This document shows positions 1-7,656 of a stretch of 22,802 nucleotides of DNA, piece by piece. Position 1 is the first letter of the stretch; the number at the start of each line of letters is the position of its first letter. The notes under the pieces are model-generated. The model was given only the letters and a program-made list of their open reading frames with translations, made no database searches and was not told where the DNA came from. Source of the stretch: Desulfobulbaceae bacterium UBA5611. GTDB taxonomy: Bacteria > Desulfobacterota > Desulfobulbia > Desulfobulbales > Desulfocapsaceae. Made by a program: the position numbers and the translations under genes. The stretch spans positions 1-22,802 of the forward strand of contig DIKT01000053.1 in NCBI GenBank assembly GCA_002424635.1, written 5' to 3'.

Positions 1-2297
1 TAGGAGATAGGCTGCTGCTCGCCAAAGACGGTGACAATCTCGTTGGGCGAGGGGATAACCGGCTGGCGGATGGGCTGCACCTTGACCGGCATATTGGGAT
101 GCGAGCCCTGCATCTCCCAGCGCTCGAGGTAGTGGAGATCCGGGAAGATGTAATCGGCATACAAGGTGGTTACGCCGATGGTGATGTCCGAGGCAAAGTA
201 GAGCGGGATGCGCTCCAGATTGACCAGCGCCTCGATCTGGGTGTGACCGGCGGGCAGGGAATAGGTGGGTGCCCCCATGTAGGAGAAGAGCGCCTTGACC
301 GGGTAGGGATAGGCATCAGCCATGGAGGGCAGAATCTCCTCATAGACATCCGAGGAGAGCGGCCACCAGTTGCGCTTGGCCGGGTATTTGTCCTGGTCGA
401 AGATGGTGGACTCTTCGTACTTGGCGTCATGGCGGATGATGGAGAGGCCAAAGGCCTTGCCCGCCTTGGGGGTGATCTTCTTGAAGTTGAAGGGCTGTGC
501 CTCGCTCTTGGTGCCGTCGGTATTGAAGGTGGAGGCCACGATCATACCGCCTTTCCAGTCGTAATTGCCGATCAAGGTGTTCAGGGCCATCAGGGCCGAG
601 ATGTTGTAAAAACCGTTGGTATGCTGAGCCGGGCCGCGATGCATATCCACACAGGCCTTCTTGCCGTAACTGGTGAACTCCTTGGCCACCTCCTCGATCA
701 CCTTGGCCTCGATGCCGCAGAGCTTGGCGTAATCGGGAATAGTTTTCTCGCTCACCGTCTCCAGCAGCACCTGCAGGCCGCTCTTGACCTTGATCTTCTT
801 GCCGTCTTTGTCAGCCAATTCAGCGGTAACAAAGAGATCGCCGACTACGGCCTCTTTCTCGTCGTTGGGATCAAAGGCCACCGGCTTGCCGCCCTGCATG
901 GCCACCAGATATTCAAAGTTAAACTCCTTGTCGTCCTTATCCTTGCGGGTTTCCTTGTCTTTCAAGCCGATATCGGAAGCGCGCAGCACGGTAGATGGAT
1001 TGCCGTCTTTATCCAGTTTGATCAGCCAGGAGGCGTTGCACCAGGTGGACTCCTTACCGGCCGCGGCCGCGGCCTTGTTGGCGTTGCCCAGGTATTTGGC
1101 GTCGAATCTCTTGTTTTCCAGAATCCAGCGGGCCACCCCGTTGGCAAAGGCGGCGTCGGAGCCGGGCAGCACCGGCACCCAGCGCTTGGCCTTGCTGGCC
1201 AGTTTGGAAAAGCGGGGATCCAGCACGGTAATCTTCAGGTCGCCGTCGGCCAAGCGCTGGGTGATACGCGGGCTGCGGTTAGGCGGACCATAGTTGGCGT
1301 CAAAGAGGTTGGCGCCGACAAAGATGATGTATGCGGAGTTCTCCTGATCGGCCTGCCAATAAAATTTCTGGCCGTCCTTGAAGGTATCACCCACATACTG
1401 CTCGCTTAAGGCCTTGGAGGCGAAGTAAAGCGAACCCTGGCAGACCGTGGTGTGACCATGGGTATTGGCCGTGCCGAACTGCTCGGTGAAACGCTTGGCG
1501 AAATCGGCGCGCCCGCCCTTTTTACGGCCCCACATGTAAACGAACTGGTTGTTCTTAGGACCAAAATCCGGGTGCTCCGGATCGATAAGTTTGTCGAGAT
1601 TGGCGGCGTGCTTGGACTTGAACTCGGCGATGGCCGCCAGCTTCTCTTCCTGGGTTTTTTTCTTGCGCAGAGCGGCGACATCCTTACCCATCTCCTCGTA
1701 GACCTTGGCGTCCTTGAGGACAAAAATATCTTTCAGGCCCGTAACCTGACGGTTCTCCTCGCCGGGTACCTGCTTGAAGAGCAGGCCGCCGTCCACGATC
1801 TCATTGATCGCCTGGTCAAAAGGAATTGCCTGCCACTTGCCCTCGCCGCGCTTGCCCGCCCGTTTCAGCACCCGGCTGATCCGGTAAGGATCGTAGGCGC
1901 CCTGATGGCCGGCCTGACCCTTGGGGCAGATACCGCTGTCCAGCTTGGCAACGTAGTTCAGGTCTTCCTTCATGGGCAGATGGGGATGGAGGGTGAAGGG
2001 GTTATACGGGTTACCATCGATCTTTACCGCCACCCCGTCCAGGATCTTGACCTTGATGCCGCAGCCGGTGTTACAGTTGAGGCAGACGGTGTAGAGGATA
2101 TTTTCAGCCTTCATCAGTTCGTAGGCCTCGGCCTCGGTCAGCTCCCCGGCCTCAACCCGGGAGACCAGCATCCTGGCAAAATCCAGTTGGCTGGCAGCCA
2201 GGGCCGCACAACCGGCCAGGGCGGTTTTTTGCAGAAAATCCCGCCGGGAAAGGCCGGATTGTTCGTCCTTCTCTGTCGTTTGTTTCAAATTATTCAT
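1..2297 (-). CDS. Tat-exported molybdopterin oxidoreductase catalytic subunit, tetrathionate/selenate reductase-like (partial, C-terminus off the left edge)
   Basis: This is the catalytic subunit of a complex iron-sulfur molybdoenzyme, probably reducing an inorganic oxyanion or sulfur compound outside the cytoplasmic membrane. About 765 residues lie in the window with no stop codon, so the C-terminus is missing. A twin-arginine signal (SRRDFLQK, residues 17-24) is followed by a hydrophobic stretch. Cys72, Cys75, Cys79 and Cys124 form the CX2CX3C...C site for the N-terminal [4Fe-4S] cluster. Cys286, in HTTVCQGS, is the likely molybdenum ligand by analogy with Cys-ligated family members (inference). 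A GGAGGAG ribosome site sits just before ATG 2297. The gene follows a four-cluster ferredoxin subunit and a triheme cytochrome in one operon. The motif CLNCNTGCGIKVK followed by GNPYNP favours the TtrA/SrdA-like branch, but PhsA/PsrA or ArrA-type substrates cannot be excluded. The enzyme class is secure; the substrate is not known. Confidence 0.9.
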   Translation of the reverse strand, partial: MNNLKQTTEKDEQSGLSRRDFLQKTALAGCAALAASQLDFARMLVSRVEAGELTEAEAYELMKAENILYTVCLNCNTGCGIKVKILDGVAVKIDGNPYNPFTLHPHLPMKEDLNYVAKLDSGICPKGQAGHQGAYDPYRISRVLKRAGKRGEGKWQAIPFDQAINEIVDGGLLFKQVPGEENRQVTGLKDIFVLKDAKVYEEMGKDVAALRKKKTQEEKLAAIAEFKSKHAANLDKLIDPEHPDFGPKNNQFVYMWGRKKGGRADFAKRFTEQFGTANTHGHTTVCQGSLYFASKALSEQYVGDTFKDGQKFYWQADQENSAYIIFVGANLFDANYGPPNRSPRITQRLADGDLKITVLDPRFSKLASKAKRWVPVLPGSDAAFANGVARWILENKRFDAKYLGNANKAAAAAGKESTWCNASWLIKLDKDGNPSTVLRASDIGLKDKETRKDKDDKEFNFEYLVAMQGGKPVAFDPNDEKEAVVGDLFVTAELADKDGKKIKVKSGLQVLLETVSEKTIPDYAKLCGIEAKVIEEVAKEFTSYGKKACVDMHRGPAQHTNGFYNISALMALNTLIGNYDWKGGMIVASTFNTDGTKSEAQPFNFKKITPKAGKAFGLSIIRHDAKYEESTIFDQDKYPAKRNWWPLSSDVYEEILPSMADAYPYPVKALFSYMGAPTYSLPAGHTQIEALVNLERIPLYFASDITIGVTTLYADYIFPDLHYLERWEMQGSHPNMPVKVQPIRQPVIPSPNEIVTVFGEQQPIS

Positions 2298-2335
2298 GAC
2301 TCCTCCAAAGAGATAATTTCATACGGGGCTGTGTG

Positions 2336-3082
2336 TCATCGATACAGGGGTTCCAGCTTCTCGTTGGACACATAGTAGACTCTGGGGGCCGTGCCCTCGC
2401 TCGCCTTGAGAATCTGGATCTTGTTGGCCTTTTTCACTTGGGCGATCAGGCTCTTAGGGTCGTTCTCATCGCCGAAATAGTTAGCCCGGCAGGGACAGGT
2501 GGTGACACACTGGGGGAGCATGCCGTTGGCGAGACGATGCACACAGAAATGGCATTTACGAGCATTGCCGATGGGCAGGTTTTTACCGGAACGGGGCCAT
2601 GGCTTACCGTATTCGAAGGAGGGCATGGTCTCGTATTTCTGGATAGCAGGCAATCCTTCGGTATGAAACTTGCCCTCATCCATGGTGCGGGCGCCATAGG
2701 GACAAGCCGGGACACATTTGCCGCAGCCGATACACTTGGTATAATCGATGGGCACGGTGCCCGCGCCGATGCCCTTGGTCTCCTTCCAGGTGGCCTCACC
2801 TTTGGCCGGGCAGGCATCTACACAGGGCGGCTTGTCGCACTGCATGCAGGGCCGGGGCAGGAAGGTCCGGGAGACCTTGGGGTACTTGCCCTGCTCGTAT
2901 TCATAAACCGGTCGGTAGTGCATCTTGGGCGGCAGCTTGTTTTCGGATACACAGGCAATGGTGCAGGCATGACAGGCCGTGCATTTACGCAGGTCGATGA
3001 GCATGGCCCACCGCCGGTCTTCGGGCTTTCTCTGCAGCGCCTGTTGCAGCTCTTCGTGCATGGTAACGAGAATGTCGTTCAT
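2336..3082 (-). CDS. 4Fe-4S ferredoxin-type electron-transfer subunit (TtrB/PhsB/NrfC-like)
   Basis: This 248-residue protein is the beta subunit that passes electrons to the molybdopterin subunit encoded downstream. Four cysteine groups are visible: CTACHACTIAC (34-44), CMQCDKPPCVDAC (79-91), CIGCGKCVPAC (117-127) and CHFC...CVTTC (177-196). This is the four-cluster layout of the DmsB/PhsB/TtrB family, and the length is typical. There is no signal peptide, so it is probably exported as a complex with the Tat-bearing catalytic subunit (known for this family, inferred here). AAGGAGAG precedes the ATG. It lies 17 bases after the cytochrome gene and 38 bases before the molybdoenzyme gene, consistent with one transcript. 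The family is certain; the exact oxyanion or sulfur substrate is not. Confidence 0.92.
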   Translation of the reverse strand: MNDILVTMHEELQQALQRKPEDRRWAMLIDLRKCTACHACTIACVSENKLPPKMHYRPVYEYEQGKYPKVSRTFLPRPCMQCDKPPCVDACPAKGEATWKETKGIGAGTVPIDYTKCIGCGKCVPACPYGARTMDEGKFHTEGLPAIQKYETMPSFEYGKPWPRSGKNLPIGNARKCHFCVHRLANGMLPQCVTTCPCRANYFGDENDPKSLIAQVKKANKIQILKASEGTAPRVYYVSNEKLEPLYR

Positions 3083-3099
3083 AGCCTCTCCTTATAAGA

Positions 3100-3405
3100 T
3101 TATTTCGTATGACACTTGGTGCAGTCGTCCTTTACCGAAAAGGCCTTTGTGCCGTTATGACAGGCGCCGCAGGATGCTCCGGTCTCCATGGCCTTCATGG
3201 TCACGGTTTTATGCTGTTTGATGGTAGTAAAAGGCTCAGGATGACAAGCCAGGCAGGCCTGCTCGAGCTCGACCACATGACGTTCGTGGCTGAAAACAAC
3301 GTCGCCGCCCTCGTTCTTCAAGGTGAGCTCGCCGCCCCCAACGGTTGCCAGTACCGGCAGGGCTGTAATCACCAGCAATGCCAGGGTAATCAGGACCTTT
3401 CTCAT
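3100..3405 (-). CDS. secreted c(7)-type triheme cytochrome
   Basis: This 101-residue periplasmic cytochrome is the likely electron donor or acceptor for the adjoining molybdoenzyme. The N-terminus MRKVLITLALLVITALPVLA is a Sec signal peptide. Three haem-binding CXXCH motifs follow: CLACH, CGACH and CTKCH. Extra histidines in FSHERH and near KQHKTVTM fit the additional axial ligands of the c7-type triheme domain, whose spacing (TM..M..G..CG.CHNG..AF) is reproduced closely. I chose ATG 3405 because AAAGGGAGAAC precedes it and the signal peptide begins there. An in-frame upstream extension to a TTG at 3549 exists but has no ribosome site. This is the first gene of the three-gene unit. Small c7-type cytochromes of this kind are common in Desulfuromonadota and Desulfobacterota. 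Confidence 0.9.
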   Translation of the reverse strand: MRKVLITLALLVITALPVLATVGGGELTLKNEGGDVVFSHERHVVELEQACLACHPEPFTTIKQHKTVTMKAMETGASCGACHNGTKAFSVKDDCTKCHTK

Positions 3406-3695
3406 AGTTGTTCTCCCTTTGTGTTTGCTTGGAACCACTTTCCTATGGTGTAACGGCACAACTTCTCTTTCAATGGCAAGGCCTACCTGGACACCAGATC
3501 CGGCGGCAAAGACCAGGACAGCGACAGCAAAGATGGCATAATTTCGCAATGGCCAAAGCAGATGATGGTCCGGCAGGAGGTCTTTGCCGATCAGTTCGCC
3601 GTAGGAATACCGATACTTCTGCCTGCGGCAGCATCTCTTCCAATGCTACACCGTTGATCAGAATCAGGTGTGAATTTGTCTGAATTGCACAATAA
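3406..3695 (-). other. long leader of the cytochrome/molybdoenzyme operon, with possible remnant coding sequence
   Basis: About 285 bases separate the predicted transcription start (around 3689) from the cytochrome ATG. On the minus strand an open frame reads LILINGVALEEMLPQAEVSV and then, after a frame change near 3605, the frame of the cytochrome gene reads YGELIGKDLLPDHHLLWPLR followed by a membrane-like stretch NYAIFAVAVLVFAAGSGV. The two parts look like pieces of one disrupted small gene, or the second part is an N-terminal extension of the cytochrome from TTG 3549. Neither has a ribosome site or a family I recognise. A regulatory leader is an equally fair reading. Confidence 0.35.
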
Positions 3696-3725
3696 ATTAT
3701 ATGCTCAAAAAAAATCGAATGTCAA
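3696..3725 (-). promoter_or_regulatory. near-consensus sigma-70 promoter for the cytochrome/molybdoenzyme operon
   Basis: On the minus strand TTGACA (3725-3720) and TATAAT (3701-3696) are both perfect consensus hexamers, separated by 18 bases in an AT-rich stretch. The only gene downstream on this strand is the triheme cytochrome operon starting at 3405. Transcription would begin near 3689. No sigma-54 -24/-12 element was seen nearby. Confidence 0.6.
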
Positions 3726-3941
3726 ACCAGATGCCTGGAATAATTGTATTGGCAATCCTGGTTATTAATACTCAACTCAGATCAATAATGTTCAGGAGGA
3801 AAGATGCTGACTACAGCAAAATGAGGACTAGAAATTAGGGCAGCTAAATAATGTAAATGATCATGCGGGTATTTCAGAACCACCCAGGTTATTAAATGAC
3901 GAAAATACAGATTGCAGATCAGTTAAGAATACTTACCAGCA
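3726..3941. other. AT-rich intergenic region with no gene recognised
   Basis: This stretch lies between the 3' end of yjbQ and the operon promoter. It contains only short open frames. One is a six-codon plus-strand frame after a good AGGAGGAAAG (3795-3804), which is probably chance. The short inverted repeat CCAGATGCCTGG at 3727-3738 is too weak to call a terminator for yjbQ. Confidence 0.4.
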
Positions 3942-4358
3942 TTACTCACCAATTATTTTTACCAACACCCTTTTCTTGCGGCCGCCGTCAAACTCACCAT
4001 AGAAGATCTGTTCCCAGGTGCCGAAATCAAGTTGCCCGGCAGTCACCGCCACAACAACTTCTCGGCCCATGACTTGCCTTTTCATATGGGCATCGGCGTT
4101 GTCTTCACCAACGTTATGGCGATATTGGCTGACCGGGGCATGCGGCGCCAGCTTTTCCAGCCAGATCTCATAATCATGGTGCAAACCTGATTCATCATCA
4201 TTGATAAAGACTGAGGCGGTGATGTGCATGGCGTTCACCAGTATTAAACCTTCCGTAATTCCGCTTTCATTTAAGCATTGCTGCACTTGAGGGGTAATGT
4301 TAATGAAGGCTCTCCGCGTCGGCACATTAAACCATAATTCTTGACGATATGATTTCAT
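3942..4358 (-). CDS. yjbQ: YjbQ/UPF0047 family protein (annotated as secondary thiamine-phosphate synthase)
   Basis: This is a 138-residue cytoplasmic protein of the YjbQ (COG0432, UPF0047) family. The family fold is a small trimer, and E. coli YjbQ has weak thiamine-phosphate synthase activity; the true cellular role is unsettled. Family signatures are present: NAMHITASVFINDDESGLHHD, then YRHNVGEDNADAHMKRQVMG, and finally LDFGTWEQIFYGEFDGGRKK near the C-terminus. Length and start are normal, with GAGGGAATCAA before the ATG. It stands alone on the minus strand, divergent from the large diguanylate cyclase gene, and no thiamine genes are nearby. Family assignment is secure; function in this organism is unknown. 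Confidence 0.9.
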   Translation of the reverse strand: MKSYRQELWFNVPTRRAFINITPQVQQCLNESGITEGLILVNAMHITASVFINDDESGLHHDYEIWLEKLAPHAPVSQYRHNVGEDNADAHMKRQVMGREVVVAVTAGQLDFGTWEQIFYGEFDGGRKKRVLVKIIGE

Positions 4359-4415
4359 TTGATTCCCTCATCAATTTTTAAGTTTGATAATTATTACTGA
4401 AATTATGATAACAAT

Positions 4416-4442
4416 GTTATACGATTATTTACCGAAAGACAA
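4416..4442 (-). promoter_or_regulatory. possible yjbQ promoter overlapping a short palindrome
   Basis: On the minus strand TTGTCT (4442-4437) and TATAAC (4421-4416) are 15 bases apart, which is short. The hyphenated palindrome ATAAC-AAT-GTTAT (4408-4420) overlaps the putative -10 and could be an operator in this divergent intergenic region. Both elements may be chance in AT-rich sequence. Confidence 0.25.
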
Positions 4443-4510
4443 AAACACCATTTTGAGCAGTTTTATGACCAATGAGCACAATACCAGTTGTTCAATCATA
4501 GAAAAAAACA

Positions 4511-6928
4511 ATGCAGATGAAAAGACCAACTGTTAAAAAATTAATGCTTTCAGCAGTATTATTAGTAGTGGGTTGCACTATCGGCTACAACCTGTATACC
4601 AATTACCGTACGATTACCCGGCAGGAAGAACAGCGTCTGATGGTGCAGGCCCAGGTCATTGCCAGCAATATGGAGCGCCAGCTTGCGGCAACCAGTCTGG
4701 TGATGCAGAAACTAGTGGCCGACCTCGAGCATATTCGTGATCAACATCATCAGGAACTGACCAATAGGCAGCTCGCCACCCTGGTAGAAGCCATGCCCGG
4801 GGTCCGGACCCTGCTTTTTACCGATGCCGCCGGAACCGTCCAGGGCTCTAACCGACCGGAGCTGGTGGGCAAAAATTTCCAGGATCGTGACTATTTTCGC
4901 CGGCCGCTCAGCCAGCCTGATCCCTCTGTCCTCTATATCTCCCCCCCCTTTCAATCAGTGCTGAATGTCTATCTTTTTAGCTTGACCCGTATGATCGCCG
5001 GTCCTGACGGTCGCTTTGACGGTATTATCACAGCTTCCATCGATCCGGATTATTTTGCCACCCTGCTGCAATCAGTACTCTATGCCCCCGATATGCTGAC
5101 TACCATCAATCATGGCGATGGTCTCCGTTTTGTGACAATTCCGCACCAGGACGGCCAGGCCGGCAAGAACCTGGCTGTCCCCGGTTCCATGTTTACTCAT
5201 CATATGCAAAGCGGCAGAACAGCAAGCATCATAACCGGCACCGGCTATGCAATCGATGCAACCGGTGAGCGTCGCCTGGCAGTACTGCTGACGGTCCAGC
5301 CGCCACAGCTGAGGATGGATAAGCCTTTGGTGGTCATTATCAGCCGCCTCCCTGCTGCCGTCATAGCTTCCTGGAAAAAAGAGGCGTTGTTTCAGGGCGC
5401 TCTCTTCATGCTGTTCTGCATTGCCACTATTGCCTTATTTTCCATCCTGCAGAAACGCCAAAATCTATATAAACAGCAGGCCCGTAAATCAAAAGCTCTC
5501 GTGCAGCTGCGCTATGATCTGCTGGCATTTGCCGCAGATCACACCGTCGAGGAGTTATTACCGTATGCCCTTGACCAGATTTGCCGCCTCTCTGATAGTC
5601 CGGTCGGCTTTTATCATTTAGTCGATACCAACAATCAGGACCTGATTCTCCAGGCTTGGTCCACCCGCACTTTGCAGGAATTTTGTCAGACGGAAGGCAA
5701 TAAAGGCATGCATTACAGTCTGGATCAGGCTGGTGTGTGGGCCGACTGCGTCGCCAGCCGTGAACCGGTGATCCATAATGATTATGCCTCCTTGCCGCAT
5801 AAAAAAGGGTTACCGCCCGGACATGCCCCCGTGATCCGGGAGTTAGTGGTGCCGGTGATTCGTGATGAAAGAATTATGGCCATTCTGGGAGTAGGCAACA
5901 AGCTGACCGATTATACGTTGGCTGACGCTGAAGAAGTCAAGTATCTGGCGGACGTCACCTGGGAGATCCATGCAGCTCATCACGCACAGGAAGAGTTGGC
6001 CCGTTCGCGGCAACAGCTTGCTGATATATTTGATTTTCTGCCTGACGCTACCTTTGTCGTTGACCAGGCAGGCACGGTAGTCGCCTGGAATAAGGCCATG
6101 GAACAGATGAGCGGAGTGGCTAAGGATGCCATCCTGGGACAAGGAGACTTTGCCTATACCGTGCCGTTTTATGGCGAGCGACGGCCGAGCCTGCTGACCC
6201 TGCTGGATAATGATGACGCCACCCTGGCTCATAATTACCAAAATTTGGTGCGCAAAGACAAACATCTCTATGCTGAAGTGTTTTGTCCTGCCCTCAACCA
6301 TGGTGCCGGAGTTTCAGTCTGGGCTGTTTGCGCACCTCTGTATGATGCCAAAGGGACGCGTATCGGGGCCATAGAATCAATCCGCGACATTAGCGCCATC
6401 AAACAACTTGAGACCGAACTGAAACAGTCCAATGAACTACTGCAGAATCAGGCACGAATAGATTTTCTGACCGGAGTCTACAATCGGATGATGTTTGACA
6501 AACTGTTGCATGCCGAAATGCAGCGGGCTTGTCGATACAATGAGCCGATGTCCTTAATCATGTTTGACCTGGATCACTTTAAACAAATTAACGACTCCCG
6601 GGGCCATATTGTCGGCGACCATGTGCTGAAAACTGTGGCGGGCTTAGTGGCTGCCCGCATCAGGCCGCATGATGTCCTCTGTCGCTGGGGTGGTGAGGAA
6701 TTCATGGTCCTAGCCCCCAATAACGATGAACTGCAGGCGGCACAACTGGCTGAAATGCTTCGCAAACTTATTGAAGAGCATGATTTTGGCCATGGCTTGC
6801 GGGTAACCGCCAGCTTCGGCGTTACCCGTCATATCTGCGGGGAGTCAGTAGAGCTTTTTGTCAGTAGAGTAGATACCGCCCTGTATCAGAGTAAACATAA
6901 CGGCAGAAATCAGGTGTCGGTGATCTAA
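4511..6928 (+). CDS. membrane sensor diguanylate cyclase (Cache-GAF-PAS-GGDEF)
   Basis: This 805-residue inner-membrane enzyme is predicted to make cyclic di-GMP from two GTP. A membrane segment at about 10-31 and a second at about 292-314 enclose a periplasmic dCache-like sensor; DRDYFRRPL (125-133) is a typical Cache motif. A cytoplasmic GAF domain follows at about 342-490, then a PAS domain at about 503-630, then GGDEF at about 645-800. The active-site loop is GGEEF (727-731). An intact RxxD inhibitory site, RPHD (718-721), lies five residues before it, so product feedback is likely. There is no EAL domain. The start is ATG 4511 or the second ATG two codons on; neither has a clear ribosome site. 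It is a monocistronic gene, not linked by strand to the chemosensory cluster. The ligands of the sensor domains are unknown. Confidence 0.92.
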   Translation: MQMKRPTVKKLMLSAVLLVVGCTIGYNLYTNYRTITRQEEQRLMVQAQVIASNMERQLAATSLVMQKLVADLEHIRDQHHQELTNRQLATLVEAMPGVRTLLFTDAAGTVQGSNRPELVGKNFQDRDYFRRPLSQPDPSVLYISPPFQSVLNVYLFSLTRMIAGPDGRFDGIITASIDPDYFATLLQSVLYAPDMLTTINHGDGLRFVTIPHQDGQAGKNLAVPGSMFTHHMQSGRTASIITGTGYAIDATGERRLAVLLTVQPPQLRMDKPLVVIISRLPAAVIASWKKEALFQGALFMLFCIATIALFSILQKRQNLYKQQARKSKALVQLRYDLLAFAADHTVEELLPYALDQICRLSDSPVGFYHLVDTNNQDLILQAWSTRTLQEFCQTEGNKGMHYSLDQAGVWADCVASREPVIHNDYASLPHKKGLPPGHAPVIRELVVPVIRDERIMAILGVGNKLTDYTLADAEEVKYLADVTWEIHAAHHAQEELARSRQQLADIFDFLPDATFVVDQAGTVVAWNKAMEQMSGVAKDAILGQGDFAYTVPFYGERRPSLLTLLDNDDATLAHNYQNLVRKDKHLYAEVFCPALNHGAGVSVWAVCAPLYDAKGTRIGAIESIRDISAIKQLETELKQSNELLQNQARIDFLTGVYNRMMFDKLLHAEMQRACRYNEPMSLIMFDLDHFKQINDSRGHIVGDHVLKTVAGLVAARIRPHDVLCRWGGEEFMVLAPNNDELQAAQLAEMLRKLIEEHDFGHGLRVTASFGVTRHICGESVELFVSRVDTALYQSKHNGRNQVSVI

Positions 6929-7003
6929 GTTATTAATATGCTGGCCTTGATCGCTTACCAGAAGCCCAATCTTTAGAAATCTCTTCGAACCGGCAATAGC
7001 TCA

Positions 7004-7039
7004 CCAGGTCGCCTGGACTTTACCAGCCAGTATTTTTTT
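7004..7039 (+). terminator. weak candidate terminator after the diguanylate cyclase gene
   Basis: CCAGG-TCG-CCTGG (7004-7016) and an alternative CTGG/CCAG stem (7013-7030) precede seven T residues at 7033-7039. The stems are only four or five pairs, so this is a tentative call. Confidence 0.3.
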
Positions 7040-7065
7040 GACTTTTCTCCGCCTCCTATCATAAA
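7038..7065 (+). promoter_or_regulatory. possible promoter for the CMD-family gene
   Basis: TTGACT (7038-7043) and CATAAA (7060-7065) are 16 bases apart and match five and four positions of the sigma-70 consensus. It lies about 150 bases before the ATG at 7213. The evidence is weak. Confidence 0.28.
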
Positions 7066-7212
7066 CTAAAGTAGCAATCTTTCTTATCACAGATCGTCAA
7101 GACCCAAATTCTCAAGCCAGAATATTTTATCAGATTGCTTTTCCCCGTTCAGGACGCGGAAAATCTATTCCGGCTGGTAACTGGTCCACCTTCAGCACAA
7201 AGGAGAATAGCC

Positions 7213-7554
7213 ATGTCCGCACCAAGCACGCCGCCATTTTATACGAGCATCAGCAAACAGTTTCCAGAGGTTATCAAGGCCGTTGAGAATCTCGGCATAA
7301 CTTTGCGTGCAGTCGGGCCCATCGATGAAAAGACCTCGCATCTGATCCAATTAGCAGCCGCCGCCGCCATGCATTCCGAAGGAGCAGTCTGTTCCCATAC
7401 CTACCGGGCACTGCAGGCCGGAGCAAGTCCCGAGGAGATCTCTCACACCCTGTTGCTGCTGATTTCAACGATAGGCTTTCCGCAGACCATGGCCGCCATC
7501 TCCTGGTACCAGCAGATCATGGCAAAGGGCATCGCAGATAAACAAGGGACCTGA
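7213..7554 (+). CDS. carboxymuconolactone decarboxylase (CMD/AhpD-like) family protein
   Basis: This small protein of 113 residues has the CMD all-helical fold (COG0599). Relatives include AhpD-type thiol reductases and many uncharacterised proteins. The diagnostic stretch is EGAVCSHTYRALQAGASPEE, matching the family helix with its SH..RAL.AGA core. The redox CXXC pair of AhpD is absent: the only cysteine lies two residues before the conserved histidine, and the usual cysteine positions are Ser and Ala. Peroxidase-coupled redox activity is therefore doubtful. ATG 7213 is preferred because AAAGGAGAATAGCC lies directly before it; an upstream extension from 7135 is open but has no ribosome site. 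The gene ends about 100 bases before the PEP-CTERM gene on the same strand. The role is not known. Confidence 0.82.
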   Translation: MSAPSTPPFYTSISKQFPEVIKAVENLGITLRAVGPIDEKTSHLIQLAAAAAMHSEGAVCSHTYRALQAGASPEEISHTLLLLISTIGFPQTMAAISWYQQIMAKGIADKQGT

Positions 7555-7656
7555 TGCATTTCGGGCTGCAAGGCAATGAAATAACCAATCATGATTTTTT
7601 AAATTTATGGATACTTCTGGATCCCAAACCAAACAATAACTTGGGAGGACGTCCAC

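Noticed and set aside
99..1409. Long plus-strand open frame of 436 codons
   Set aside because: It is antisense to the molybdoenzyme gene, has no domain pattern and follows from the codon bias of the real minus-strand gene.
1452..3097. Two long plus-strand open frames (307 and 254 codons)
   Set aside because: They lie opposite the molybdoenzyme and ferredoxin genes, whose cysteine motifs and ribosome sites are convincing on the minus strand.
3100..3549. Longer cytochrome start at TTG 3549
   Set aside because: It has no ribosome site, would put a second hydrophobic segment before a good Sec signal, and ATG 3405 has a clear GGGAG.
3794..3826. Six-codon plus-strand frame after a strong AGGAGG
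   Set aside because: It is too short to support, has no gene downstream on that strand and no sign of a leader peptide.
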